Origin: Novosphingobium sp. PhB165
GTDB lineage: Bacteria; Pseudomonadota; Alphaproteobacteria; Sphingomonadales; Sphingomonadaceae
NCBI RefSeq assembly: GCF_004341845.1
Contig: NZ_SLVB01000002.1
Span: 558,001 to 622,000, forward strand
Direction: 5' to 3'
Length of the DNA: 64,000 bases
The notes beneath the pieces were generated by a model that saw only the letters and a list, made by a program, of their open reading frames with translations, did no database searches and had not been told where the DNA came from. Of this stretch, positions 1 to 8,512 are shown piece by piece. The position numbers and the translations under genes are program-made. Position 1 is the first letter of the stretch, and each line of letters opens with the position of its first letter.

Positions 1-1878
1 CTGTCGATCGGCCCGGTATTCTTCGCCGTATCGGCACAGGCGCCGCTGATGCAGCGTTGGTTCGCCGCGGATCCGCGTGCGGGTGAGCCTTGGGCGCTCT
101 ATGCGGCCTCGAATCTGGGCAGTTTTGCGGGGCTTCTTGCCTATCCGCTGCTGGCCGAACCCCTGTTGAGCTTGCGCCAGCAGAGCCTTGCATGGTCGGC
201 CGGCTTCGTGCTGCTGGTCCTGCTCGTCGCGCTCGCCGCCGCGAGCCGATATGCCCTGCCCGATCAGCCCGCCGCGAGTGTCGAGGCGCCTGAAGAGGCG
301 CCGATCGGCTGGCGCACCGTAATCCTGTGGCTGATGCTCTCCGCCGTGCCCTCGGGGCTGATGCTGTCCACCACAACCCACCTCACGACCGATATCTTCG
401 CGATGCCGCTCCTCTGGGTGATCCCGCTCGGCCTCTATCTGCTGAGCTTCGTCCTCGCCTTTGCCGATCGGCGCGCACCGGCCCACGCGGTGAGCCGGAT
501 CGCACCTGTTGTCGTGCTCTTCGCGGGCAGCTATGCGATGGTCTCGAACGGGTCGGGCGGGCTGTGGATGGCCGGGGCGACCTGCCTCCTGCTGTTCTGC
601 GTGGCGACGGCCCTGCATGCGCGCCTTTACGACTTGCGACCGGGCCCGGCCCATCTCACGCGGTTCTATCTCGCGCTTTCGGCGGGCGGCGCGCTGGGCG
701 GACTGTTCACGGCGCTGCTCGCACCGATGGTGTTCGACTGGGCGTGGGAGCACCCGCTCCTTGTGCTGGCCGCCGCGCTGCTGATGCCGCTTGAGCCGCT
801 GCTGCGTTGGAGCGAGAGTGAAAGCATCGATTCCGGCCCCTTGCGCATCGCGCTCGCCCTGTTGCTCGCCTTCGCGGCGTTTCTGGCGTGGCAGTTGGAC
901 CAATATGCGCTGCGCCCCGATGACGTGTTGATCGCAACGGTGCTGACGGTGTTTCTGGTGGGTACCGGCCTTATGGTCATGGCGTGGCGCGGCGCGTTCC
1001 TTACCGTGCTGGCCATGGCGATGGTTGCGCAGGGCGGCATCTGGACGATACGCGCGACACTCGCGGGGGACCGTACGCGCAGCTATTTCGGCATCTATAC
1101 CGTGCACGACCGGCAGGAGGAAAGGCTCCGCACGTTGGCGCACGGCACCACGCTGCACGGCGAACAATCGCTCGATCCCGCGCACGCGCATGATGCGCTG
1201 ACCTATTACGGACCCGGGTCCGGCGTGTCACTGGCGCTTGCCGCGACCCCAGCGCTTCAGGGGCCACACGCCCGTGTCGGCGTGGTGGGGCTTGGCACCG
1301 GCTCACTCGCCTGTCGGTCGCAGCCGGGTCAGCACTGGACCTTCTTCGAGATCGATCCGGTGGTCCTGCGTTTCTCGACCTCCGGCCGCTTCACGTTCCT
1401 CCGCGATTGCACGCCTGATGCCCGCGTCGTCATCGGCGATGCACGGCTGGAACTTGCGAAACTGCCGCCGGCCTCGTTCGACGTGCTGGTTATTGACGCG
1501 TTCTCTTCCGATGCGATTCCGATGCATCTGCTGACGCGTGAGGCATTGCAGGTCTACCTCAAGGCACTGAGTCCGCGCGGGCTGCTCATGCTTCACATCT
1601 CGAACCGCTACATCGATCTGGCCCCGGTAGTCGGCGCCAATGCCCGCGATGCCGGTTTGGCGCCCCTCTCCCGGCTCGACATTCCGACTGACACCGACCG
1701 CTACACGCCGTCGCGCTGGATCGCCCTGTCACGCGATGGCGCGGTGCTGGATGCACTGGCGCGGCACAGCCCGGATGCGCCATGGACCGTGCTGGACGAG
1801 CACGCCGCGCGGCCATGGACGGATGACCATGCCTCGATCCTTCCCTTCATCCGCTGGGACCGGCTCGGCAGTTTTTGA
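1..1878 (+). CDS. Membrane-fused spermidine synthase-like protein (5' end outside window)
   Basis: The reading frame is open from base 1, so the gene probably begins upstream; an ATG at 49 lies inside it. The first roughly 350 visible residues are a series of hydrophobic segments. The C-terminal third is a Rossmann methyltransferase/spermidine-synthase fold with the glycine-rich VGVVGLGTGS motif, the acidic FFEIDP motif, a VVIGDARLEL segment and VLVIDAFSSDAIP. This arrangement is known as fused MFS/spermidine synthase. The family has rarely been tested biochemically, so polyamine synthesis is not proven. It could be an aminopropyltransferase or another SAM-type enzyme tethered to the membrane. 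Confidence 0.85.
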   Translation: MSIGPVFFAVSAQAPLMQRWFAADPRAGEPWALYAASNLGSFAGLLAYPLLAEPLLSLRQQSLAWSAGFVLLVLLVALAAASRYALPDQPAASVEAPEEAPIGWRTVILWLMLSAVPSGLMLSTTTHLTTDIFAMPLLWVIPLGLYLLSFVLAFADRRAPAHAVSRIAPVVVLFAGSYAMVSNGSGGLWMAGATCLLLFCVATALHARLYDLRPGPAHLTRFYLALSAGGALGGLFTALLAPMVFDWAWEHPLLVLAAALLMPLEPLLRWSESESIDSGPLRIALALLLAFAAFLAWQLDQYALRPDDVLIATVLTVFLVGTGLMVMAWRGAFLTVLAMAMVAQGGIWTIRATLAGDRTRSYFGIYTVHDRQEERLRTLAHGTTLHGEQSLDPAHAHDALTYYGPGSGVSLALAATPALQGPHARVGVVGLGTGSLACRSQPGQHWTFFEIDPVVLRFSTSGRFTFLRDCTPDARVVIGDARLELAKLPPASFDVLVIDAFSSDAIPMHLLTREALQVYLKALSPRGLLMLHISNRYIDLAPVVGANARDAGLAPLSRLDIPTDTDRYTPSRWIALSRDGAVLDALARHSPDAPWTVLDEHAARPWTDDHASILPFIRWDRLGSF

Positions 1879-2222
1879 TTGCACATTGTCGCCCGCCGAA
1901 CACGGCCGGCAGACCACCAGTGCCGCGCAAGCGACGAGCCGCGAAGGCCGCGCCGAATCGCATTGACAGGACTTTGTCCACCAGTATGGTTGAGAATATA
2001 GAGCGGTGAGTTTCCCGCCGCCCAGGTCGCCAGGTCGCAAGATGAAGTGGCCGCAAAAAGGCGATTATCCGGTGCGGGTCGACCTCGACAGCACGCAAGT
2101 CGATTACAGAAATCCCGCCGCCAAGGCAGAGCTTTGCGGCCTGACGATACAAATTCAGGCCCACCCGTCTCGCGGCATCCGTTTCACGACAATTGCAAAG
2201 AGAGAGAGAGGAGATACGGCGC
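1879..2222. other. Intergenic region with a candidate promoter
   Basis: No convincing gene is seen in this stretch. Frames that are open here run out of phase into the next gene and have no recognisable protein pattern. It holds a good sigma70-like promoter near 1963-1990 and a purine-rich leader ending in GAGAGGAG just before the ATG at 2223. Confidence 0.5.
1963..1990 (+). promoter_or_regulatory. Candidate sigma70 promoter for the DUF2188-like gene
   Basis: TTGACA at 1963-1968 is a perfect -35 box. It is followed after 16 bases by TATGGT at 1985-1990, four of six matches to a -10 box. A second overlapping pair, TTGTCC then TATAGA, lies a few bases downstream. Transcription would start near 1997 and leave a leader of about 225 bases. 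Confidence 0.4.
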
Positions 2223-2462
2223 ATGGAACAGAACGATTATCACGTCCTGCCGCAGGGCGATCGCTGGACAGTCACTCTCCACGGCGTTGCTCTTGCAGTG
2301 TTCGCCGATATGAAGGCAGCGCTGAACCGGGCGATCGACATCGCCCATCAGGCCGGCATGGCCGGTCACGAGGCCAAGGTTCTGCTCATAGACCCATTCC
2401 GCACGTCCAACGACGCGCCCAAGTGGGTCTTCGGCCGCCACCCCTATCCGCCAACCGCCTGA
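2223..2462 (+). CDS. Small DUF2188-like protein
   Basis: A 79-residue protein starting MEQNDYHVLPQG, with the pattern expected of DUF2188 proteins: a short beta-rich N-terminus (HVLPQGDRWTV), an amphipathic helix (MKAALNRAIDIAHQAG) and a final beta strand (AKVLLID). The ATG at 2223 is chosen because GAGAGGAG lies seven to fourteen bases upstream. There is no signal peptide or membrane segment. The family is small, cytoplasmic and of unknown function. The gene stands alone between convergent neighbours. Confidence 0.65.
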   Translation: MEQNDYHVLPQGDRWTVTLHGVALAVFADMKAALNRAIDIAHQAGMAGHEAKVLLIDPFRTSNDAPKWVFGRHPYPPTA

Positions 2463-2570
2463 TCCGGGGCCCTTCTCCAGAGGGGCTTTCTCAGAGACGC
2501 CGGCGGCGGCGCGAACTTCCGCATTCGTGCCGCCGCCGGTACTGGCCCGCTCTGCCGGGCCATTTGCACA

Positions 2571-3503
2571 TCAGTGCGAGGCCACGCCCTCGAAACAGTC
2601 CAGCGTAACCCGATCTCGGCCATACGACTTGCTCTTGTAGAGCTGCGCGTCGGCCGCCGCGATCCAGTGGTCCGGAGTCATACCGTCCCGGCAGCGCGCA
2701 CAGGCAACGCCGATGCTCACCGTAACTTGCGGGCCGATCCGCGAGGTCTTGTGCGGGATGCAAAGGGCATCGACCTGCCGCTTGATTTCCAGCGCCACTT
2801 CGCCTGCCGACACCGGGTCTGCCCCCGGCAGCGCGCAGAGGAATTCCTCGCCGCCATAGCGGGCCGCCTTGCCGTTCAGGTCACCACTCAGGTTGCGGAT
2901 CGCCCGGGTAAGTGCCGATGCGATCATCATGATGCACCTATCGCCGGCCTGATGCCCGTAAGTGTCATTGAACTGCTTGAAGAAATCGATGTCGACCATG
3001 ATGACCGACAGCCATTCGTCGCCCCGCGACAGTCGTCCGCAATCGGCAGCAAGGTCTATTTCAAGGTGGCGGCGATTGCTCAGCCCGGTCAGCGCGTCGG
3101 TAACCGCCATTTGCGCAAGCCGGTCGCGCATGCGCTTGAGTTCGACGTGGTTGGCCACGCGCGCGCGCAGCAGCGCAGGCTGCACCGGTTTGGTGATGTA
3201 ATCGATCGCGCCGAGCGACAGCCCGCGCATTTCAGCCTCGGTATCGCCAAGCCCGGTCGTGAAGATCACCGGCACATCGGCCAGCAGGGGGTCGGTCTTG
3301 AACTTGCGGCAGGCCTCAAACCCGTCGATGCCCGGCATGACCACGTCCAGCAGCACCAGGTCCGGCTGCACGGCGCGCGCAACGTCCAGCGCATCCTCGC
3401 CTGAACTGGCGAAGCAGACATCATAGTCGTCCTCCAGCGCGGCATTCATGATTTCGATATTTGCCACGTCGTCATCGACAATCAGGATCGTCGCCTTGGT
3501 CAC
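2571..3503 (-). CDS. Response regulator with GGDEF domain (diguanylate cyclase, PleD-like)
   Basis: 310 residues. The receiver domain (1-120) has the acidic cluster D10-D11-D12, phospho-acceptor D53 (LLDVVMPG) and K105 (ITKP). After a short linker, a GGDEF domain (about 135-300) carries the active-site motif GGEEF, so c-di-GMP synthesis controlled by phosphorylation is expected. The product-inhibition site RxxD, which should sit five residues before GGEEF, reads DLNG here, so feedback inhibition is probably absent. The start is GTG at 3503, overlapping the stop of the upstream hybrid kinase as GTGA, which indicates translational coupling and a shared pathway. Confidence 0.92.
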   Translation of the reverse strand: MTKATILIVDDDVANIEIMNAALEDDYDVCFASSGEDALDVARAVQPDLVLLDVVMPGIDGFEACRKFKTDPLLADVPVIFTTGLGDTEAEMRGLSLGAIDYITKPVQPALLRARVANHVELKRMRDRLAQMAVTDALTGLSNRRHLEIDLAADCGRLSRGDEWLSVIMVDIDFFKQFNDTYGHQAGDRCIMMIASALTRAIRNLSGDLNGKAARYGGEEFLCALPGADPVSAGEVALEIKRQVDALCIPHKTSRIGPQVTVSIGVACARCRDGMTPDHWIAAADAQLYKSKSYGRDRVTLDCFEGVASH

Positions 3504-6355
3504 GGAATATTCCTTATTGCGACAGGATCGGAGGTTACCGGCTGAATGTCAGCACGGTCGTCGATGCGGTCGACAAGTTCCAATGCAGCTACATAGTCAA
3601 GCCGCTGCAAGGCATGACAGAGCGGGTGATTCTGCCGTTCGGCTTCCAGCAGGCCTGAGGCCCGCGCGAATTCCTCATAGGCGTCGCGCGCCCGAAGGCT
3701 GCGGCGCAGCAGCAATCCGCGCAAGTCCGCGAGCGCGCGTGCCGCGCGTTCGGGATCGGCAGCGGAAGCTTCGGTACGGTCTTCACTGGATTGACCATCG
3801 AGGCCCCGCGCGGCGGCAACGGCGGGCTGCAATGCCGCGTCGAGCGCATCGATTTCGGCGGGTACGGACGCGATGTCCTCCGCTTCGAGCAGGCGTTCAA
3901 TCTCCGAGGCGCAGGATTGCACCGTATGGAGGCCGAGAGCCCCGGCCACGCTACGCAGACCGTGGGCGATGCGGCGGGCCTCCCACGGCTCGTCGCGAGA
4001 GAGCGCGCTGCGCAAGTTCGTGGGCACGGCGCCGTAATCACGGCCGAAACTGACGATCAGGCGGCGCAGCAGCGCGGCCTTGCCGCCAACCCGCTCCAGC
4101 GCGACGGGAAGATCGAATGGCGCGAGTTGCGCCGGCAGTACAGCCTCAACCTCCGTCTGGCGCGTATCCGCTTCCGGCGCTTTAGCCGGCGCGGCCGCCA
4201 CGGGCTTGAGCCAGCGGTCGAGCAGCGCCACGAGGGCGGCAGGCGAGACCGGCTTGGCGATATGATCGTCCATTCCCGCCTCGAAGCACTTGCGCTTCTC
4301 CTCATCGAAGGCATGCGCGGTCATGGCCAGGATCGGCAGTGTCCCTCGCGGCCACGTCTCGCGGATCCGGCGGGTTGCCTCCAGCCCGTCCATCTCCGGC
4401 ATTTGCACGTCCATCAGAATGCCCGCGTAGCTGTCGCCCCGCGCGCTGATGAGGTCGCAGGCCATTTGCCCGTTGATCGCCGGATCGACGATGAGCCCGG
4501 CCTGGGTGAGCAGTTCGGTCGCGATTTCGAGGTTGATCTCGTTGTCCTCCGCCACCAGCACGCGCTGGCCGCGCAAGTGCGGCTGCACTTGCGTCTGCAC
4601 AGGAGCTGCCGGCGGCGCGGGCTTCACCGGGGCCGGCTCTTCCCCGGCGAAAAGCAGGGTGATCGTTTCCAGCAGGGCTTGCGGATCGATCGGCTTGGCC
4701 AGCACGGCAGAGATGGCGATCCCCTGCGCTTCGGCCAGCGCTTCGTCTACACTATAGGCCGTGAGGATGAGCGTAAGCGGCGGGGGCGCTTCCAGGCCAC
4801 GTTCCTGAAGGATGCGGGCCAGCGTGAGGCCGTCCATTCCCGGCATCTTCCAGTCGATCAGGACAAGGTCGAACGGATCGCCCCTGCCGCACGCGGCCGT
4901 GCAGGCAGCCAGGGCTTCCTCGCCGGAAGCGGCCAGGTCGATATTCATGCCCCAATGGCCGAATATACCTTCGACGATTTCGCGCGAGGCCGAATTGTCG
5001 TCGACCGCCAGCACGCGCAAGTCGCGGATCTGCTCGAAGGATACCACCCTGCTCGCGGGAATCGCGCCGGCTTCCGCCACTTCGAACCGGCAGGTGAAGG
5101 TGCTGCCCTTGCCCGGTGCGCTGGCGACGGCGATCGAGCCGCCCATCTGTTCAAGGATCTGCTTGCAGATCGCGAGGCCAAGGCCGGTACCCCCGAAGCG
5201 GCGCGTCGTCGAATTGTCCGCCTGCGAGAAGGGCCGGTAGAGCGCGGCCTGTTGCTCGGCGCTCATCCCGATGCCGTCGTCGGCAACGACGAGTTCGAGC
5301 ATGGCGCGCTTGCCCTCGCGCTCGACCACATAGACGCTGACCTCGACGCGCCCGCCCACCGAGAACTTGACTGCGTTGCTCAGCAGATTGAGCGCGACTT
5401 GCGCAATCCGCAGCGGATCGCCGCAGACCGCCTGCGGCACGTCCGGTGCGATGTGCGAGAAAAGGCGCACGCCTTTGGCCTGCGCCTCGAAAACGACCAG
5501 CTGGACCTGCTCGGCAATCGTCGCGCGCAAGTCGAAGTCCTGCATTTCCAGCACGAGCTTGCCCGCCTCGTTCTTCGAGAAGTCGAGGATGTCGTTGATC
5601 AATCGCAGCAGCGAAGAACCCGCGCCCTTGATCTTGTCCACGAAGTCGCGCTGGCGATCGTCGAGGCCGGTAAGGCCGATCAGGTGGCCGTAGCCAAGGA
5701 TCGCGTTCATCGGCGTGCGGATTTCGTGGCTCATGTTCGCAAGGAACATGCTCTTCACGCGCGTAGCCTCCTCGGCCTCGCGCGTGCGCGCTTCAAGCGC
5801 CGCATTCTTCTGGAGGATCTCGCTGCTCATGCGGCCGATACGCTCGAAACTGGCCACCAGCATGCCGTTGAGCCAGATCAGCACCGCTGTCTGGAACGCC
5901 ACGATTCCGGCATGGAATAGCACGCGCTCCAGCGTTCCTTCCTGCGGGAACACCGCATAGGGCAGCAGGAACAGCAACAGGAGGTGATGCAGCGCGATGG
6001 CGAAGGCGGCCACAAGAATGGTCTCGCGATCAAGCCAGGCGATGGTCAGCGCCAGCATCGCGAAGAAGTACATGTGCATGTCCATCTGCCAGGGATGACC
6101 CCGCATCAGGAACAGCAGCACGGCGACCTCGCCCATCAGCGCGACGGCGGAAAGGTAGCGTGTGGCCGGTGCGGGCCCGTTCAGTGCCCACATGAGATGG
6201 TAGGAGCCCGCCAGCAACACACCGGCCAGCGCGGCGTTGAGAAGCGATTCGCCCTGAATCAGCGCCACCGTGACCAGCAGCGGAACATGGAGCCAGAGCA
6301 GGACGACCAGGAAGCGCCCGAACTTGGTGCGAAGCGCGGCGATCTCGTCTGTCAT
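3500..6355 (-). CDS. Membrane hybrid histidine kinase with two receivers and an HPt domain
   Basis: 951 residues. About six hydrophobic segments (15-165) form the sensor; it contains a DMHMYFFAMLAL stretch like that in some rhizobial chemoreceptors. HisKA follows with the phospho-accepting H210 (SHEIRTPMN), then a HATPase domain with a GTGLGLAICKQ box. Two receivers come next (LVLIDWKMPGMDG and GILMDVQMPEMDG), and a C-terminal HPt domain has the IAHGLRSVAGALG histidine. The layout permits a full phosphorelay in one chain. It overlaps the small upstream gene by ATGA and the GGDEF regulator by GTGA, so the natural output is probably c-di-GMP. The input signal is unknown. Confidence 0.93.
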   Translation of the reverse strand: MTDEIAALRTKFGRFLVVLLWLHVPLLVTVALIQGESLLNAALAGVLLAGSYHLMWALNGPAPATRYLSAVALMGEVAVLLFLMRGHPWQMDMHMYFFAMLALTIAWLDRETILVAAFAIALHHLLLLFLLPYAVFPQEGTLERVLFHAGIVAFQTAVLIWLNGMLVASFERIGRMSSEILQKNAALEARTREAEEATRVKSMFLANMSHEIRTPMNAILGYGHLIGLTGLDDRQRDFVDKIKGAGSSLLRLINDILDFSKNEAGKLVLEMQDFDLRATIAEQVQLVVFEAQAKGVRLFSHIAPDVPQAVCGDPLRIAQVALNLLSNAVKFSVGGRVEVSVYVVEREGKRAMLELVVADDGIGMSAEQQAALYRPFSQADNSTTRRFGGTGLGLAICKQILEQMGGSIAVASAPGKGSTFTCRFEVAEAGAIPASRVVSFEQIRDLRVLAVDDNSASREIVEGIFGHWGMNIDLAASGEEALAACTAACGRGDPFDLVLIDWKMPGMDGLTLARILQERGLEAPPPLTLILTAYSVDEALAEAQGIAISAVLAKPIDPQALLETITLLFAGEEPAPVKPAPPAAPVQTQVQPHLRGQRVLVAEDNEINLEIATELLTQAGLIVDPAINGQMACDLISARGDSYAGILMDVQMPEMDGLEATRRIRETWPRGTLPILAMTAHAFDEEKRKCFEAGMDDHIAKPVSPAALVALLDRWLKPVAAAPAKAPEADTRQTEVEAVLPAQLAPFDLPVALERVGGKAALLRRLIVSFGRDYGAVPTNLRSALSRDEPWEARRIAHGLRSVAGALGLHTVQSCASEIERLLEAEDIASVPAEIDALDAALQPAVAAARGLDGQSSEDRTEASAADPERAARALADLRGLLLRRSLRARDAYEEFARASGLLEAERQNHPLCHALQRLDYVAALELVDRIDDRADIQPVTSDPVAIRNIP

Positions 6356-6750
6356 GTCGCGGTACTCGGCTTTTGGGGAGCGGTGCAGCCCAGCGGACCC
6401 GGCACCCGCCGGACAAATACGGCGCCCGCACGTTTCAGCGCCCGGCCAAAGCGGGGGTCTGTCGATGCGGCGATGACGATGTTGGAGAAGCCGCCGGGAC
6501 GCACCAAGCGGCCGCCCGAGGCGCGGATCAATCCGGTCGTCCGTCCCAGTGTCCAGCCCGGAGGGACCACGACGAGATAGCCGTCGCCCTTCTCCGTACT
6601 GGCGAGCGAGGCGACGAGCAAACCCGCCACCAGCAGGCAGAGCATGATCATCGCAGGCAACAGATCACGCGCCCGCGCGTGCCGCCGGCTATTTGCGTGG
6701 GACTCACCCCCAACCTGATTTCCTTGCGTTTGCAATAGCATGGCACCCAT
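6352..6750 (-). CDS. Small single-pass membrane protein, first gene of the kinase operon
   Basis: About 132 residues, not recognised. A charged N-terminus rich in His and Arg is followed by one hydrophobic segment (PAMIMLCLLVAGLLVASLA) and a C-terminal region of about 80 residues with glycines and basic residues. The frame is open to an upstream ATG at 6795. ATG 6750 or 6741 is preferred because a GTGGGGGG tract precedes them and a TATACT-like -10 element sits at 6811-6806, which would leave almost no leader for 6795. It overlaps the hybrid kinase start by ATGA. By position it may be an accessory sensor or regulator of the kinase; that is inference. Confidence 0.6.
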   Translation of the reverse strand: MGAMLLQTQGNQVGGESHANSRRHARARDLLPAMIMLCLLVAGLLVASLASTEKGDGYLVVVPPGWTLGRTTGLIRASGGRLVRPGGFSNIVIAASTDPRFGRALKRAGAVFVRRVPGPLGCTAPQKPSTAT

Positions 6751-6933
6751 CACCCCCCACGGGTGTGCAAGCTTAGCTAAGTAGCGGTGTTTCAATCGTA
6801 AATATAGTATAGCCGCGACCTACGCGGTCGGCAGGAAACACTTTTGATTTCCGGGCTCAAACGCGGGATTGCCGCAGAAGCGGCGGGCCCTACAGCGGCG
6901 GCTAGTCTTGTCGCCGCCGATTTTATCCACGGC

Positions 6934-8208
6934 CTATTTGCGCGCCGGCTCGAACGGGCGGATGTCAAAGCTGTGCGCCTGCCGCAAAGCCGGGAACAGC
7001 CGGGACCAGATCATCGTGACCGCGATTGCTCCGAAACCGCCCACGATCACCGTGGCGACAGGGCCGATCAGTGCCGCCACGAAGCCGGATTCCGCTTCGC
7101 CCAGTTCGTTCGATGCGGAAATGAACAGGGATGAGACGGCCCCTACCCTGCCCCGCATATCCTGCGGCGTGGAAAGCTGGATCAGCGACTGGCGCACGTA
7201 GACCGAGAACATGTCCGCCGCGCCCGATACGGTCAGGCACAGCAGGGAGAGCGGCAACCACCGCGAGATCCCGAAGCCGACGATCGCCACACCGTAAACC
7301 GCGACGGCCGCCAGCATCTTGGTCCCGACCCCACGGTCGAGCGGCCGCCATGAGAACCAGAACGCCGACAGCATCGCACCGAGGGCAGGCGCGGCACGCA
7401 AGGTCCCAAGCCCGCTGGGGCCGATCATGAGGATGTCATGCGCGAAGACCGGCAGAAGAGCCGTCGCACCGCCCAGCAGCACCGCCATCAGGTCCAGCGA
7501 AATGGCGCCGAGGATCAGGGGGTGATAGCGAACATAGGCCACGCCCTCGATCATCTGCTGCCATGGATTGAGCGCGGCGTTCCGCTTCGATCGCGGCACC
7601 GGCCCGATCGCCATCAGGCAGCCGAGGCAAAGCGTGAAGAGTCCGGCGGCCACGGCATAGGGCAGCACCGGCCCGGCATCATACAGGAAGCCAACCGAGG
7701 CCGGACCGATGATCGCGCCAAGACGACTGGCGATGGCATTCGTGGCAATCGCTCTTGGCAGAACGTCGGCCGGGACCAGATCCGGCGCAAGGGCGTTGAG
7801 CGCGGGGCCCGCAAAGGCTCTGACGATCCCGAACATCGCCGCCACGGCGAACAGCGCGCCCAGGGTCACCCCGTGACCGGCACCGGGATGCCCGGTGTTG
7901 AGCCAGCCAAGCAATAGCGCGCAGCCGAGCTGCACCACGCTGCACAGGCGCGCAATCACGCGCCGGTCGATATGATCGGCGGTCCATCCGGTCACCAGTA
8001 CCAGCAGGAACAGCGGAATGAACTGCACCAGTCCGACGATGCCGAGCTGGAACGCCGCCTCCTTGATACTGCGCGTGGCGCGGGCGACTTCGTAGACCTG
8101 CCAGCCCAGCACGACGACCATGCCGCCCTGCGCCATGGTCGTGCAAAGCCGCGCCACCCAGAACAGCCGGAAGGCGGGGAATGAGAAAGGATGCCTTGGC
8201 TGATTCAT
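6934..8208 (-). CDS. MFS transporter, EntS-like exporter family
   Basis: 424 residues starting MNQPRHPFSFPAFRLFW, with many hydrophobic helices and the MFS loop motif GWTADHIDRRV between helices 2 and 3. The sequence resembles the MFS_3/EntS group, which often exports siderophores or drugs. The ATG at 8208 is chosen because GGAGAG lies just upstream, although the frame stays open a further 46 codons. It is divergent from the TonB-dependent receptor, which is compatible with a siderophore or xenobiotic role. The substrate cannot be named from sequence. Confidence 0.85.
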   Translation of the reverse strand: MNQPRHPFSFPAFRLFWVARLCTTMAQGGMVVVLGWQVYEVARATRSIKEAAFQLGIVGLVQFIPLFLLVLVTGWTADHIDRRVIARLCSVVQLGCALLLGWLNTGHPGAGHGVTLGALFAVAAMFGIVRAFAGPALNALAPDLVPADVLPRAIATNAIASRLGAIIGPASVGFLYDAGPVLPYAVAAGLFTLCLGCLMAIGPVPRSKRNAALNPWQQMIEGVAYVRYHPLILGAISLDLMAVLLGGATALLPVFAHDILMIGPSGLGTLRAAPALGAMLSAFWFSWRPLDRGVGTKMLAAVAVYGVAIVGFGISRWLPLSLLCLTVSGAADMFSVYVRQSLIQLSTPQDMRGRVGAVSSLFISASNELGEAESGFVAALIGPVATVIVGGFGAIAVTMIWSRLFPALRQAHSFDIRPFEPARK

Positions 8209-8512
8209 GCTCTCTCCGGCCAGAGCGGGTGCGCATCGCCGCTGGCAGCGAATGCCGGGGCTGACAAGCGCGGGGGTGCGAAAAGCAATCGCTTGTGGGG
8301 GCTTTCTATATCCGAGGCCAAAGAGGCCATTCGCCAAAAGCCGCACTGCAAAATAGTCTCAACCCCTAAGGCTAATGGCCCTTCCGCAACGGAGCTGCCC
8401 GTAAAACGCCATAGCGATATGGCTATCGCGAAACTTTGTCCGAACGTGAGCTAATGCAAAGGCCAAAGGCAGATACCGCTGAAATGGCGGGCAACAATCA
8501 GGGGAGGGAAAC
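8209..8512. other. Divergent intergenic region upstream of the TonB receptor
   Basis: No gene is seen. This region must carry the promoters of the divergent MFS and receptor genes. It contains an inverted repeat, GCGATA at 8414-8419 and TATCGC at 8424-8429, and ends with the receptor ribosome binding site GGGGAGGG. Confidence 0.45.
8414..8429. promoter_or_regulatory. Inverted repeat, candidate operator
   Basis: GCGATA-TGGC-TATCGC is a perfect 6-bp inverted repeat with a 4-base spacer, about 85 bases before the receptor start codon. It is not a recognisable Fur box. Its regulator is unknown. Confidence 0.3.

Noticed and set aside
2006..2608. Plus-strand frame starting before the DUF2188-like gene
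   Set aside because: It runs out of phase through the DUF2188-like gene and beyond and has no coherent protein pattern; the RBS at 2205 belongs to the ATG at 2223.
3791..5920. 709-codon plus-strand frame opposite the hybrid kinase
   Set aside because: The minus strand encodes HisKA, receivers and HPt with intact motifs; the plus frame has none.
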